A DNA stretch of 64,000 bases from Bugula neritina (lineage: Eukaryota > Bryozoa > Gymnolaemata > Cheilostomatida > Bugulidae). Below the pieces are notes generated by a model. The model saw nothing but the letters and a program-made list of their open reading frames with translations, searched no databases and was not told where the DNA came from. The first letter of the stretch is position 1, and each line of letters starts with the position of its first letter. Below are positions 53,601-64,000 of the stretch, in pieces. The DNA is taken from assembly GCA_964035545.1 (NCBI GenBank), contig OZ037766.1, positions 17,678,222-17,742,221 of the forward strand. Reading direction: 5' to 3'. Both the position numbers and the translations under genes were made by a program.

Positions 53601-56600
53601 TTAGTCATTGTGGACTAAAATGGGTGTCGCGAATATTTTTAGTTTTATTTTCACATTTTGTAGACATTTTTGTTTGTTAATATTGCTCAAAACGTTTTTA
53701 ATAGTTTAAAGTACATGTTTCATGAGTTAGCATGTCTATGATCATAACGATAACAGTAAAATTGAGTGAAAATTAAATTTTTGATTAGGAAAGATAACTC
53801 TTAATAAGTTTGTTTTTTGTTAAAATTAATTTAATTTAATCATTATTTATTCATGTTTTTGGTTTAAACGATTGTGAAATGTTCATTATTCACTGAAGAT
53901 TTATTTAATAATAATCTTAACAGTCACAACTGTCTAAAAATCTGAAAATAAAACGAAAATTGTTTGCGACACCCATTTTAGTCAAAACCCCCCTTATTAG
54001 TGGGGGTGCCAACATGCAAAAATGGGCGGGTGGAACAAATCAATACTAACCTTTGTTGCTATATATCACTGCAAAGCCAACATTCTACTGATCTCAGATC
54101 TGCGAGTACCTTTTTTGTATCTGGGGGGTTCTCTCGTGAGATGGGTGGATATACAGGGGTTCAGCATTTTTCAAGGGGGGACTATGGAACTCTAAATATT
54201 TAATTTTCTGAGTAGTTTAAGTTTGACATTAAAAATATTTTCAAGGAATGTTGTACACATAATATGAAACTTTCTCTAACAAAAGTTTTGACCAAAAATA
54301 AAAAAGTGGGCGGAGCCTATAATATAACAAACTACTTTTTTGCATATACCGGATATTCTCTAAACTGCTACTTTTCTGTTCTAGCATTTAGAATGTTGAT
54401 TTTTGGTAAGAAAATACTCTATTGTGTTCTAATAATGCTCTCCACTTTTCATTACATTCTAAACTATAAAACTTCTTTCCCAACCATGACAAATAAAAAA
54501 CATAAAATGGGAGTTGTCTCCTCCGTTATAAATTATTGCATTTCTACCCAATAATATTGCTCTTTGTTGATAGGAACAACATCAGCATGATAAAAATGTA
54601 TTCTTAGTGTATTTATATTAGCTTATTGACTTATTTTGAATAATTTATTACGGTGGAGTAGACATATTGAGAAAATTCCAGCTGGTACATTTTTAGTGTG
54701 TAGCGCCAAAGAAGTCTGTGTTCTGCAAAACCATTATCGTTACAATTGTAACAAATTGAAATTCAATCATGATGAAGCAGACACGAGATTAATCCTTCAC
54801 GCAGCTGATGCACTGAGTGATTACGATTTGGTAGTAATAAGATCAGTAGATACTGATGTTGCTATTATTGCGCTTAACATCATCTTAGTAATGTTTTAAC
54901 TGAGCAGGCTAATAAAGATGTAGTAATCTTTGTTGGAATGGGGAGTCACAGAAGATATATATCTCTTTTTGAATTGGCCAAAAAAATTCCACAAAAAAGT
55001 TCTCAAGAATCTGTTATCACTCCATGCACTTACAGGTTGTGACTCAGTAAGTTTTATCTTCCGAATATCTAAAAAGCGTGCTTTGGAGGTACTTGAAAAG
55101 GGAAGCTATAATCTGTCTTTAAGTTCTGATGATTGGTCCGCATTATCAGATGAAACATACTTAGAGTGTGAATGATTTGTCTCCAACCTATACGGTGCCT
55201 ATCATGATATCACTGAAGCAAGATATAAAATATTGGCTTTAAAAAATGTCTCCAGTGAAGCACAGCTACCACCTGGTAGGAATTCCCTAGAATATCACGT
55301 AAAACGAGCCAATTATCAAGTTACACTTTGGCAACTTGCTTTAACACCTATTTTACTTCATCAGCCAATTCTTGACCATGGTTGGGATACTAACTTGACT
55401 CCAATAAAATATGATTTTGAGAGCAACGCAGATGTGATTTTAACAGCATGTAAATTATGCAAAAAAGCAGGCTGTAAGAATAAAGCATGCAAATGCAAGT
55501 GCCTGATGATGAAATGCTGTGGTTTATGTGAATGTTTCGATTGCAACAACAAAAGTGGCCAGTCTTCTTTTTCAAGCAAAGAGCCTGATTATGATGATGA
55601 TGGCAACGAACACAGTTCTGATGAAGAATTATAATATATTTAATTTGGTATATAAACGCTAGAGATAACAAAACTTTGTAATAAAGCTTGATCTATTGGA
55701 AATTAAAATTTAAATACTATCTTATTTATAAATAAATACAATTAAAAATGTCTACCAATATCTGATATAAAAGAGCATAGCAATTGCTTGTGATGCTGAA
55801 ATCATAATATTACTTTTTTATGAACCATATTTTATGTTACTATACTCATGGATAAAAAAATCGAATATTAGTGGTCTGTTAATTATTGCTGACACTCAAT
55901 TTATACAGTAAATATTGAAAATTAATACTTAATAGTATTGACCGTAATAAATTATTCAAAATAAGTCAATAAGCTAATATAAATACACTAAGAATACATT
56001 TTTATCATGCTGATGTTGTTCCTATCAACAAAGAGCAATATTATTGGGTAGAAATGCAATAATTTATAACGGAGGAGATAACTCCCGTTTTATGTTTTTT
56101 ATTTGTCATGGTTGGGAAAGAAGTTAGATAGTTCAGAATGTAATGAAAAGTGTAGAGCATTATTAGAACACAATAGAGTATTTTCTTACCAAAAATCAAC
56201 ATTCTAAATGCTAGAACAGAAAAGTAGCAGTTTAGAGAATATCCGGTATATGCAAAAAAGTAGTTTGTCATATTATAGGCTCCGCTCACTTTTTCATTTT
56301 TGGTTGAAACTTTTGTTAGAGAAAGTTTCATATGTGTACAACATTCCTTGAAAATATTTTTAATGTCAAACTTAAACTACTCAGAAAACTAAATATTTAG
56401 AGTTCCATAGTCCCCCCCTTGAAAAATGCTGAACCCCTGTATATCCACCCATCTCACGAGAGAACCCCCCAGATACAAAAAATGTACTCGCAGATCTGAG
56501 ATCAGTAGAATGTTGGCTTTGCAGTGATATATAGCAACAAAGGTTAGTATTGATGTGCTCCACCCGCCCATTTTTGCATGTTGGCACCCCCACTATATGA

Positions 56601-59600
56601 CTAAAATGGGTGTCACAGACCACGACACCGGGTGGCCACCCATTTTAGTCACACCCAAAAATATGCTACCTAATGCATGAAACGGTTAGATGCTACACAC
56701 ATAAGAAAATTCTTACTAAAATCACATCCATATGTTAAGCCATCTTTGGGTACCCATCCTTTAGCTCTGATATGATGATATACAGCATATTGCGGAATAA
56801 AAGACTTGTCTTTTTGGATACATCGATTCCACAGCTCTTGCAGGCTAACTCCCTATTTAATAAATAAGATTAATTTAACATCGAGAGGGGAATGAATGTA
56901 AAATTTTAGTAGATTATATTGCTGTTGATCAATATAATGACAAAATGAATAGATTTGGCTGGTTCCTCAAATAAAAAACCCAAATTCTTCTACAATATAA
57001 AACTCCCTTGATTTCATGATCAGTACAGATGACAGATCATCGACTTTTAGTATGCAATCTGAATTACTAGCAAAGATATGTTAGAAGAGGTCACAAGATA
57101 TTTGTAAAAGTCACCAGGTAAACAAATCTGATAAACTTCTGCTGATTCAAAAGATTCCTGCAGAAGCCAATTAATTAATTATGTAGCACACATACCAAAA
57201 CACCTTTTAAAACTTTCTAAAGAATTATTGTATGACTATGATAAATAAGTTTTATTGTGCCCAGAACATGTTTGCATTAACCTATGGTTGTGGTTTCATT
57301 CGCTTGACACTGTCCCCATGCACTGAATGAAAAATCCATTCCCATAATTTGAAGCATGGGGGTGCCATGAATGTGAAAAGTAAGCACTTGCAGCAGCTCA
57401 AACTGTTGTAATAAATTCTGAGAATAATCTATTAACTCACTGTCATCTCTTCCCCTTCACACATAAGCAGGCAATCGAACCCCAAGGATAAAAATATGGC
57501 CTACAAAAAAATTGCTTAAGGGCTTCATACAATTCAAAACAAAAGCTAATATAAACACATGTACATTAATATATATAATATATATAGAGCCTAATTTGTT
57601 GGAAGTGACAACAAACTATAATTTGTGCATAAAAACATGGTGAGGCTCGTTAAAATGACAATTTTGTGATAATTCAATTATAAACAAAACTTTCTCACAT
57701 TTTATACGTTTGCATACTGTTAATTAAAGCAAGTTTACGAGAATAATTAAAAATGCCAATTCAAGAAAGTTACCTCATATGGGTTCAGAATAAGCTGTTC
57801 AGTGGTATTTTGATATTTAGATTTGTCTTCTGTTGGCATTGGCTTCTCTTTAACGTCCAAGTTATTCAATTCGAATTTGAAATGTTCTGATAAACTCTCA
57901 ATTTGGTCATCATCAAAGCTATCATTACCCTCATCTAAATCCAAAATATAATTCATAATATTTCATGACATAATATTAAATTCACTGTAGTACATTTGAA
58001 CTTTATGTACATTAAGCCATGAAAAGAATTCATAACATAACATTAGCCGCTTTGCAAATAAAATAAGTGAGTCTACTCATGAAACTATTTTGCTTAACAT
58101 TTCATCAGTTATTAGGTAGATACCCAGTTATATAATCAGGTAATGAATTGAGCAACATCGCTCTTACACTAAAATATATGAGCCTTAGAGTTCTGTGAGC
58201 CAATGAATGAGATATTACGAGTATTTCTTTACAGGAACATACCCATACAATCTTGATCCAGCATTTCTGTTAGCTGGTGATAACTGCTAGCAGGTGGTGA
58301 CTCTTTGGATAGTACAGTAGTTGGTGTCAATTGCTGACTAAGATTAGATGAGTTATAATTGACAAGTGAAGAACAGGGTGAGGTAAAGGTTGCTTTTTCA
58401 GAAAACCAGAAGCTATGGTCAGCGTCAGTGTTCTCCCAAAAATCATCAGCATGAGTTGCTACTTCGACAGGTTTTAGATAATTTTCCAAGCTATACGCAT
58501 TCATTGGCTGTGGTGAACTATTTGTGAATCTGCTAAATCCTTCAAGAGACAGGTGGTCATCATCATTTGAAGCATCGGGGATATCAGTCTGTCGCTCAAA
58601 CTTAGAATATAAACCAACCAAATCAGTTGTTACTTTACTGGCTGTCCCATTGGCTGACAAATTTGATCTCTGAGCTGAACAGTTAGTATCTTCAGTATAA
58701 TTAGTAAAATTTTTGAGATCTGCAGAGTTGATTTTGCACAAATCAAGACTTTGTGAAGGGGATACCATTTCTTTATACATATGCTGCTCTTTTACACTGC
58801 TGTGAATTGAATAACTATACCTAAAAGTCACACAGGTATTACAATTTATTTCCTATTCGGGTAGTATACCTTTAAAATAATAGTATTAGGAGTAAAAGAG
58901 CCTGCATTTGGTGCCTGTATACAACCCAACACAACCCTGTATACATTAGGAAAATCTAACAAAATTGGAAAAGTTGTAAAGAATCATTCAGTGAGTATCT
59001 ATAGGTTTTATTACATTACCTTCTTGGTGAAGCATTTGACAAATGTTGTTCAATAGTGTTAACATCTTTCTGTACTGCTTCATGAAAAATAGGTTCATGT
59101 TTTGACAAACTGCCTTTACCATAAAAGCCCTAAAATATATATTTATGCATTATATAAAATCAAGTAGCTAAGAAATGTAAAACAAAACAAATTTCTCTGC
59201 TTCATTTAAAGGCTATTTTAAAACGATAGAATATTTTTGCAATTTAGGCTGGGAGGGAGTTAAAAATTTTCAAGGACTATTTTTCAAACTGTGTTTCTAG
59301 CTATGGCAGGATGCTTTTAACATGCTTCAGTTGTGTGGTAACAAATTATTTGATGAAATTGTTATTCTTACCATATGGTATAGAAATGCTATATCTCCTG
59401 GTGCAGAAACTGTTACAGAACAATCAGCTAGCACATTGGCTTGGCATGTAAACCTTGTTCTACATTTCATTTTTGATGAATCTTCTACAAAAACACATTA
59501 GATGATGGTCTTTTAAATTTCAGATAAAGTGTACATTTTAACTGATTACAAAAGTTCAAACAAAAGGAAATTTCAAGATTTAAAGTAGCATTTAATGTTT

Positions 59601-59729
59601 GTAAAATCATTCTACCAAATAGTACAAAATTGTATTACCTATAACATTAGCCCCAGAAGCTTCTGAGAAGCAAATAGGAAATGGGAGATATCCATTTGGA
59701 ACTCTTGACTTTTTTTTTGGTGGCTTCAT
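50689..59729 (-). CDS. TSEN2: TSEN2, catalytic subunit of tRNA-splicing endonuclease, complete
   Basis: TSEN2 cuts the 5' splice site of intron-containing pre-tRNAs in the nuclear TSEN complex. Exons: 59729-59639, 59484-59372, 59129-59020, 58820-58243, 57934-57774, 57500-57441, 56852-56717, 52367-52207, 50865-50689. All have GT/AG borders and consistent phases, totalling 1587 nt (528 aa plus stop). The N-terminal part has LYHMGFYGKGSLSKHEP, matching the GxFGKGxLSRxxP motif. A long, poorly conserved middle (exon 4) precedes AIFLSLGFDCLLMCEGEE. The catalytic domain has AVYHHIRAKGWVPKDGLTYG. Catalytic triad by family comparison: Y419 and H427 (VYKKGARYFH, the usual 8-residue spacing) and K470 (NNVRKELMICYV). 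An insertion of a few residues lies between H427 and K470. The 4.3-kb intron 7 holds a large transposon. Confidence 0.92.
51707..51914 (-). mobile_element. Diverged copy of the tRNA-derived SINE
   Basis: Shares CTCACACAAGTTTATAGTCA, CTTATTCAGATGGGGCACAT and GAGCAATTATGACTGGATAC (plus-strand reading) with the SINE at 14462-14672. The tRNA-like end is recognisable (CTAGACTACGGCT) but its B box is mutated. No target duplication visible. Located in intron 8 of TSEN2. Confidence 0.78.
52563..53995. repeat. Nested inverted 230-bp modules in the left arm of the transposon
   Basis: A unit from about 52570 to 52803 ends GACACCCATTTTAGTC and is repeated in inverse orientation at 53614-53828, with further diverged copies near 53080-53290 and 53230-53400. 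It also contains the palindrome GTGACACCCACTTGGGTGTC and a run of about 14 G at 53212-53225. This looks like repeated self-insertion or foldback expansion of the terminal sequence. Confidence 0.75.
54636..55634 (+). pseudogene. Transposon-encoded protein with HDEADTR / DTDV / HALTGCDS motifs and a Cys-rich tail
   Basis: Three frame segments (54636-54899, 54930-55175, 55233-55634) read in order: HDEADTRLILHAADAL, VVIRSVDTDVAII, then SLHALTGCDSVSFIFRISKK, then SLEYHVKRANYQVTLWQLAL, and a tail with many cysteines (CKLCKKAGCKNKACKCKCL). I recognise this order from many uncharacterised animal proteins linked to transposons. The conserved acidic residues resemble PIN/FEN-type nuclease active sites, which is an inference. 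The tail resembles a CXC (TSO1-like) DNA-binding motif. Frameshifts near 54900 and 55176 disable it. The N-terminal part expected before 54636 is absent. Confidence 0.7.
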
Positions 59730-60066
59730 GTGGTCAATTAAACTGATAGTTTTACTAAAAATAATGCAATATGGAAATGCTCTGTAATTTATAGTTGTAA
59801 ATTGACAAAAAATAGCTGATTGACCCTATATATAATAGCTGATACAACAACATAACCTATGCTCTAGTTGAAAGCATATTAAAAGTAGTAAGAATTCAGG
59901 CTACAATAAAACTGTGAACAGATCAATGCATGGGCTTTTAAATTCTTTGCACAACATAAACAATAATTACACACTGTATAATTATAGACCTTGGATGTGC
60001 TGCCACTTACGGTTTTCAGCTATTTAAATACCAAAATATTAGCTTCAGAAACTATGCCTCTAACAT

Positions 60067-60488
60067 GGGTCATTTTACTTAATTTGGTACACACTGGATA
60101 TCTTCAGTTTTTGGCTATTTTTCACAATTTAGCTGGTAATGAACATGGTTTTTTTGGCAAAAACTAGTAAAACATCAATAAATACACCTAAATAATCAAA
60201 GTTCTTTTTAATTTTGCTTCATTTCCCATGTTTTTCCCTAATAATTCAGCTAGTTTTGGTTACGGACCGTTACGGTTTTTTCGTAACGGTCTGCACATAT
60301 AGAATATTACGTGCATATGACAATGACCTGTGCTTTAATGTTGGGGAATCTTCTCCCAGCCTTTTCTGTTATGCGTAGTTAAGACCAGCACATAAAAATA
60401 TTATGTAAGTAAATTTCAATTGCTTTTGAGCAAACTTTAATGTTAGGTCGTAAGTTGCTGGTGTGTACTAAATGAAGTAAACTGGCTC
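60067..60488. mobile_element. Second copy of the 5328-5750 MITE
   Basis: Same ends and orientation as the first copy with only scattered differences, including a shorter T run in the hairpin loop. Flanks ACAT (60063-60066) and ACGT (60489-60492) may be a mutated 4-bp target duplication. Confidence 0.8.
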
Positions 60489-61016
60489 ACGTATATCAAA
60501 GATTAAACCAATACACATTATTAGAATATGCTAGCATACATGCCACAATAGTAGGTACCAACTTTAGTTCACAGATTGGGTTAAAATGGAAAATAGTCAA
60601 CAGGGAAGGGTAAATAAACTGCAAGTAATTAATAACATAATAATGGCTGTGATTTATAACTATAAGCACTTCATTAGGTCTCATCTTATAACTGTTGATA
60701 CTTGCTATTGTATTACCATTATAGTAACAATAGACATATCACCAACACACACTCATGCACCGCGAGCGCAACACAACACATCAAAATGCAATGCACACAA
60801 AATTTCTAATCAATGAATTCTAGATGCGCGCGAGGGTATCGCATACTAAAGCCTTTGCAGGTCATATTTATACTTTTTCGCCTCAATGACTTGAGTTATC
60901 TTTCACTTTGTTTGTGCACTTTGTTGCTTTATACAATCAAGCTAGTGTCTAAAATTGAGGGCAACTAATGTTCAAATCGTTATCAATTTTAGAAAGCCAT
61001 ATACAATGATTCATGA
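60489..61016. other. Intergenic, nothing recognised
   Basis: Upstream of TSEN2 and beyond the MITE. No convincing exon or repeat seen. Confidence 0.45.
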
Positions 61017-61554
61017 TTTGGTTTCATCCCAGAAAGGCGTTTCCCATTTAGACGCTAGGCTAAATTTCCCACTTAGAAGTTTCTCACTTGGACACTATTT
61101 TTTATTTTGGCGCCATATAACTATATAATAATATACCTATATATACACCTGTATAACTGTTGTATTTTTTGCTAAATAGCTAAAATGCTAATAGCTATAA
61201 TAGCTAACATGAATTATCTGGAACAATATTCTAATTCTTATAGATTTGTGTGGGACAACAACAGTAATATATCAATAATAAACATTATCTTTAATTAATG
61301 AATACTCATTAACAAAAATCTGTTCAAACAAGAAGCAAAAAATATGTAAAATTAATATGTTAATGCAGATCAAAGAAATTTATTTATGTTCTCAATACGT
61401 GATTTATTTAAATATACATATACTTAAATAATATTGAAATAAATTGCACATAAAATATGTATTGTACTAAAACAAAAAATACCGTCCAACTGGGAAGCGT
61501 GGGAAATTTAGCCTAGTGTCTAACTGGGAAGCATATATCTGGGATGACACCAAA
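61017..61554. mobile_element. Inverted-repeat (foldback/MITE) element
   Basis: The left end TTTGGTTTCATCCCAGA and the right end on the other strand TTTGGTGTCATCCCAGA begin inverted repeats of about 85 bp. These include TAGGCTAAATTTCCCAC on both sides. The centre is AT-rich and non-coding. No clear target duplication. Confidence 0.75.
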
Positions 61555-61982
61555 TTTTTGTGTCTTTTATTTTATATGTCAATAGATTTTGAGCCATCTA
61601 CCAAAATTTGTAGATTTTTATGACATCGATATATAAGTTCACACATAATTTTATTTTAGGTCTAACATATCAGTATTCTTTAAAGTTATTGTTATTTATT
61701 TTTCATTTTTTGTTTAGCAATTTAACTTACACAAATGATAAAGATAATTGAAAAAGGCTTTGTATTTTAACAACATAATATTTATAATGATTTTAATACT
61801 GATACTAATAGTAATAGTAATAGAAAATGCAGTAGTCTAACTCTAAGTCATTCCCATAAGGTACAGCTACTGCTAAACTTAAACTTAGAGGTAATGCTAC
61901 TGCTAGTGTTACTCATTTCATTAGTGATTAATACAAATTTAGAGTTAATCATTAGATTTAGCGTTACACTTTGTAAAATAAT

Positions 61983-62053
61983 TGCCCCCACTGGGAATCG
62001 AACCCGAGACCTCTGGCTTGCAAGCAAGTGTGCTACCATTACACCACGGAGGC
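61983..62053 (-). other. tRNA-like sequence in TRIM LTR 1 (Cys GCA-like)
   Basis: 71 nt. The acceptor stem GCCTCCG pairs with TGGGGGC (7 of 7 with wobbles). The D arm is GTGT/GCAC. The A box TGGTGTAATGG and the B box GGTTCGATTCC are exact. The anticodon loop TTGCAAG would read GCA. The anticodon stem has two mismatches and the T stem one, so it is more likely a tRNA-derived pol III promoter than a working tRNA gene. Confidence 0.6.
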
Positions 62054-62207
62054 CACTGGGTAAACTCAACACTACATCCCACCCAGTTCTCTGAACTCCA
62101 CTGGCCTATCTACTACTCCTTCAGTTATCAGGCTCCCCTGGCCACTCAACTCCCTCGGAGTACTACTACTATACTTCACTAAAGGCCGAAATAGCTTGTA
62201 AAATAAT

Positions 62208-62278
62208 TGCCCCCACTGGGAATCGAACCCGAGACCTCTGGCTTGCAAGCAAGTGTGCTACCATTACACCACGGAGGC
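62208..62278 (-). other. tRNA-like sequence in TRIM LTR 2, identical to the first
   Basis: Exact copy of 61983-62053, 225 bp downstream, inside the second 105-bp terminal repeat. Confidence 0.6.
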
Positions 62279-62306
62279 CACTGGGTAAACTCAACACTAC
62301 ACACTT

Positions 62307-64000
62307 AATCTTATACTTACACTTACAGTTACGTTAGTGTTACTGTTACCGTTACTTAGTCAGTAAGCTAGTGAGTGACGCAAAAAGTTAGTGAGTTATA
62401 CTTATTCAGTTATAGCTGATCATAAGTCTTCGAGTTTATTGCTTAGTCTTTAACTCATTAACAATAAATATAATTAATAGTGATTAAGTCATTACAGTTA
62501 CTCATGAATTTTAACTTTAAGTGATTATTTGATTTACTATAAGTATAAGATTAAGTATAACTATGAGTATGATTAGGAATATAATTAGAGCTTAGTAACC
62601 TATGGCGAAAACTCAAGTACAACTGTTAAAACAACTATTTCTAATTTTTAACAACGCACTACTCAACGAACTACCTTTAATCACTCTATTGTGCATGAAC
62701 ATGAAATTGAATGTGTTGAGAGTCCGTTAGAAAAATTAGAAGAAATACAATATAACAAATTTACAAGGGAAATTAACCTCTTGCGTAAATTTCGGCTATA
62801 ACAATGCGCAAAAAACAAAATTTGCACAACAAAATATTTGAACATAAAAATATATAATTACAAGTTTTGTACAAATTGTTATTTTAAAAATTTATCTGAA
62901 CATAAAAAATATTATAGAACTTTAACATTGCGTTTTGCGTTTGCACACGGTTTCCTAGAGGAAGGGGGCGGATTCAGTTGAAGAGGTTTGCATTGTCACC
63001 ATGTTGTTAAATACGTTTTGTTTTCTAATGATTTGTTATTTCGTAGTAACTTATTCATTTATTATCATTATGTTGTATTTATTTTATGTTTCTAATATGT
63101 TTGGTGTAGCAAATTTGTCACATTCTTGTTTAATCTAATTCACTTGCAAACCAAGCATTAGGCATAGCATTTTGATTTTGATTTTCATAATTTCACTTGC
63201 ACTAAGTTACTCACTAACTCTAAGCCTAACACTAACAGTAACAGTAACACTAACAATAAGTGTAACGCTTAGAGTTACTGTTTGACTTAGTCTTACACTA
63301 ACAGTAACACTTTACAGTTAATATTATAGTTGAAAGTTATAGTTAATCTTACTAATAGTAATTGTAATACTAGAGTCTTATAGTTATACTTATAGTTATG
63401 ATACTACTTGTACTCGTACTGATAAGAAAAGTGAAATAAAAATACAATAACTAGAAGTAGACCTAGAAGTGCTAATAGTAGTAGCAGCAGTACCAGTTGT
63501 GAGTAAAAAGTTTAACTAAATCAGTAAATCATTTACTGATGGTTTGCGTCACCTACCACACTAGGAGTAGGTGGAAATGTTTATTCAGATAAAGATGGTC
63601 ATTTAATTTTATGTTTAACTCACGCATGAATTTTTGCTTCATCTGTAGATATAAACTTAGATTTGAGCTAATCTCAAGCTGCAAAGTTAAATCAAAATGA
63701 AATTAAAAAACTCCTTCATCATTTACAGTTTTTTTATAGAGTTGGTATTAGGATATCTATAGTATTATTTATAGATAACGTATTTTACAAATGGAAACAT
63801 GCACTCTGTACGCAATAGAACACTAACACAACTTTAATTTTAAGTTCAACCTGCACAAGTAACTTGTAGTTGTGCTAGTACTTATATTCTATATTCCTGG
63901 TTATACTAACTAGCTACTAGTTATAACTTAATAGCTTAATATTATTGTTTGACTCTAAATAAAAGTAACAGATGGTAGACAAATAATACAAGATCAATTC
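62307..64000. other. GTTA/GTAAC-rich intergenic sequence
   Basis: Degenerate repeats of GTTACTGTTAC, TTAGTGTTAC and AACAGTAACAC occur at about 62320-62360 and 63200-63320, with similar matter at 61800-61920. No gene, no regular array and no clear element boundaries. Confidence 0.45.

Larger units (their letters stand above)
52522..56656. mobile_element. 4.1-kb DNA transposon with long inverted repeats and 9-bp target duplication
   Basis: Ends GGGTGTGACTAAAATGGG are inverted at both termini, and AAAAATATG flanks exactly (52513-52521 and 56657-56665). Inner arms (53998-54640 and 55960-56594) are also near-identical inverted repeats; they enclose a decayed ORF. The left side is padded with further copies of GACACCCATTTTAGTC and its complement. 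A 9-bp duplication with long TIRs is typical of Mutator-like elements, but the protein is not a recognisable MULE transposase, so the superfamily is open. Confidence 0.85.
61972..62301 (-). mobile_element. TRIM-like miniature LTR element with tRNA-like sequences in its LTRs
   Basis: Two identical 105-bp direct repeats (61972-62076 and 62197-62301) with TG...CA ends flank a 120-bp internal part. The 330-bp unit is flanked by a perfect 5-bp duplication CACTT (61967-61971 and 62302-62306). On the minus strand the internal part ends in GAGAACTGGGTGGGA, a purine-rich tract just before the second LTR, which suggests that orientation. No coding capacity. These are the defining features of terminal-repeat retrotransposons in miniature. 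No primer-binding site could be identified with confidence. Confidence 0.8.

Noticed and set aside
61983-62278. Two functional tRNA-Cys genes
   Set aside because: Anticodon and T-stem mismatches, plus identical placement inside terminal repeats with a 5-bp target duplication, favour a tRNA-derived promoter in a mobile element.
61800-63500. Telomere-like or satellite array (GTTACT-type motifs)
   Set aside because: The motifs are irregular and interrupted, with no constant unit, so they are reported only as low-complexity sequence.

Overview
This is an AT-rich invertebrate animal genome window. It holds two intron-rich host genes, both on the minus strand, separated by about 34 kb of nested transposable elements. 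The host proteins are clearly metazoan. The species cannot be fixed from the sequence; a marine invertebrate, possibly a non-bilaterian, is only a guess. No bacterial-type operons or CRISPR arrays were seen.

Layout. 259-16936: a DNMBP/Tuba-like scaffold and Rho-GEF gene. Nineteen exons can be joined with every splice phase consistent, giving 1066 codons that run off the left edge. Its introns hold a hAT-type MITE with target duplications, a MITE shared with 60 kb, an unusual AGATCGATCT-rich inverted-repeat element, a solo LTR and a tRNA-derived SINE. 17.4-22.5 kb: a Penelope-like element remnant (GIY-YIG nuclease inside inverted repeats), a LINE endonuclease relic, and a LINE whose ORF1 and endonuclease are fused and whose reverse transcriptase is missing. 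24.3-40.1 kb: three related Ty3/gypsy elements. Each carries an extra ORF, between integrase and the 3' LTR, that combines a C2H2 zinc finger with a C-terminal coiled coil, and each has a small covarying hairpin beside the polypurine tract. 40.1-44.3 kb: a fourth, unrelated and decayed gypsy element. 45.2-49.3 kb: Penelope-like elements in a near-identical head-to-head inverted duplication set in microsatellites, with three 49-nt minimal hammerhead ribozymes.

50689-59729: TSEN2, the catalytic subunit of the tRNA-splicing endonuclease, complete in nine exons (528 aa) with its catalytic triad present. Intron 7 holds a 4.1-kb element with long inverted repeats and a 9-bp target duplication; it encodes a decayed protein with an EADTR/DTDV/GCDS signature and a cysteine-rich tail. 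60-62.3 kb: two more inverted-repeat elements and a 330-bp TRIM-like element whose two identical 105-bp LTRs each contain a tRNA-like sequence.

The host genes do ordinary cell work (membrane/actin signalling and tRNA splicing) and show no functional link. The interest lies in the mobile elements: ribozyme-bearing Penelope elements, gypsy elements with a zinc-finger ORF3, and pol III promoters inside miniature LTRs.
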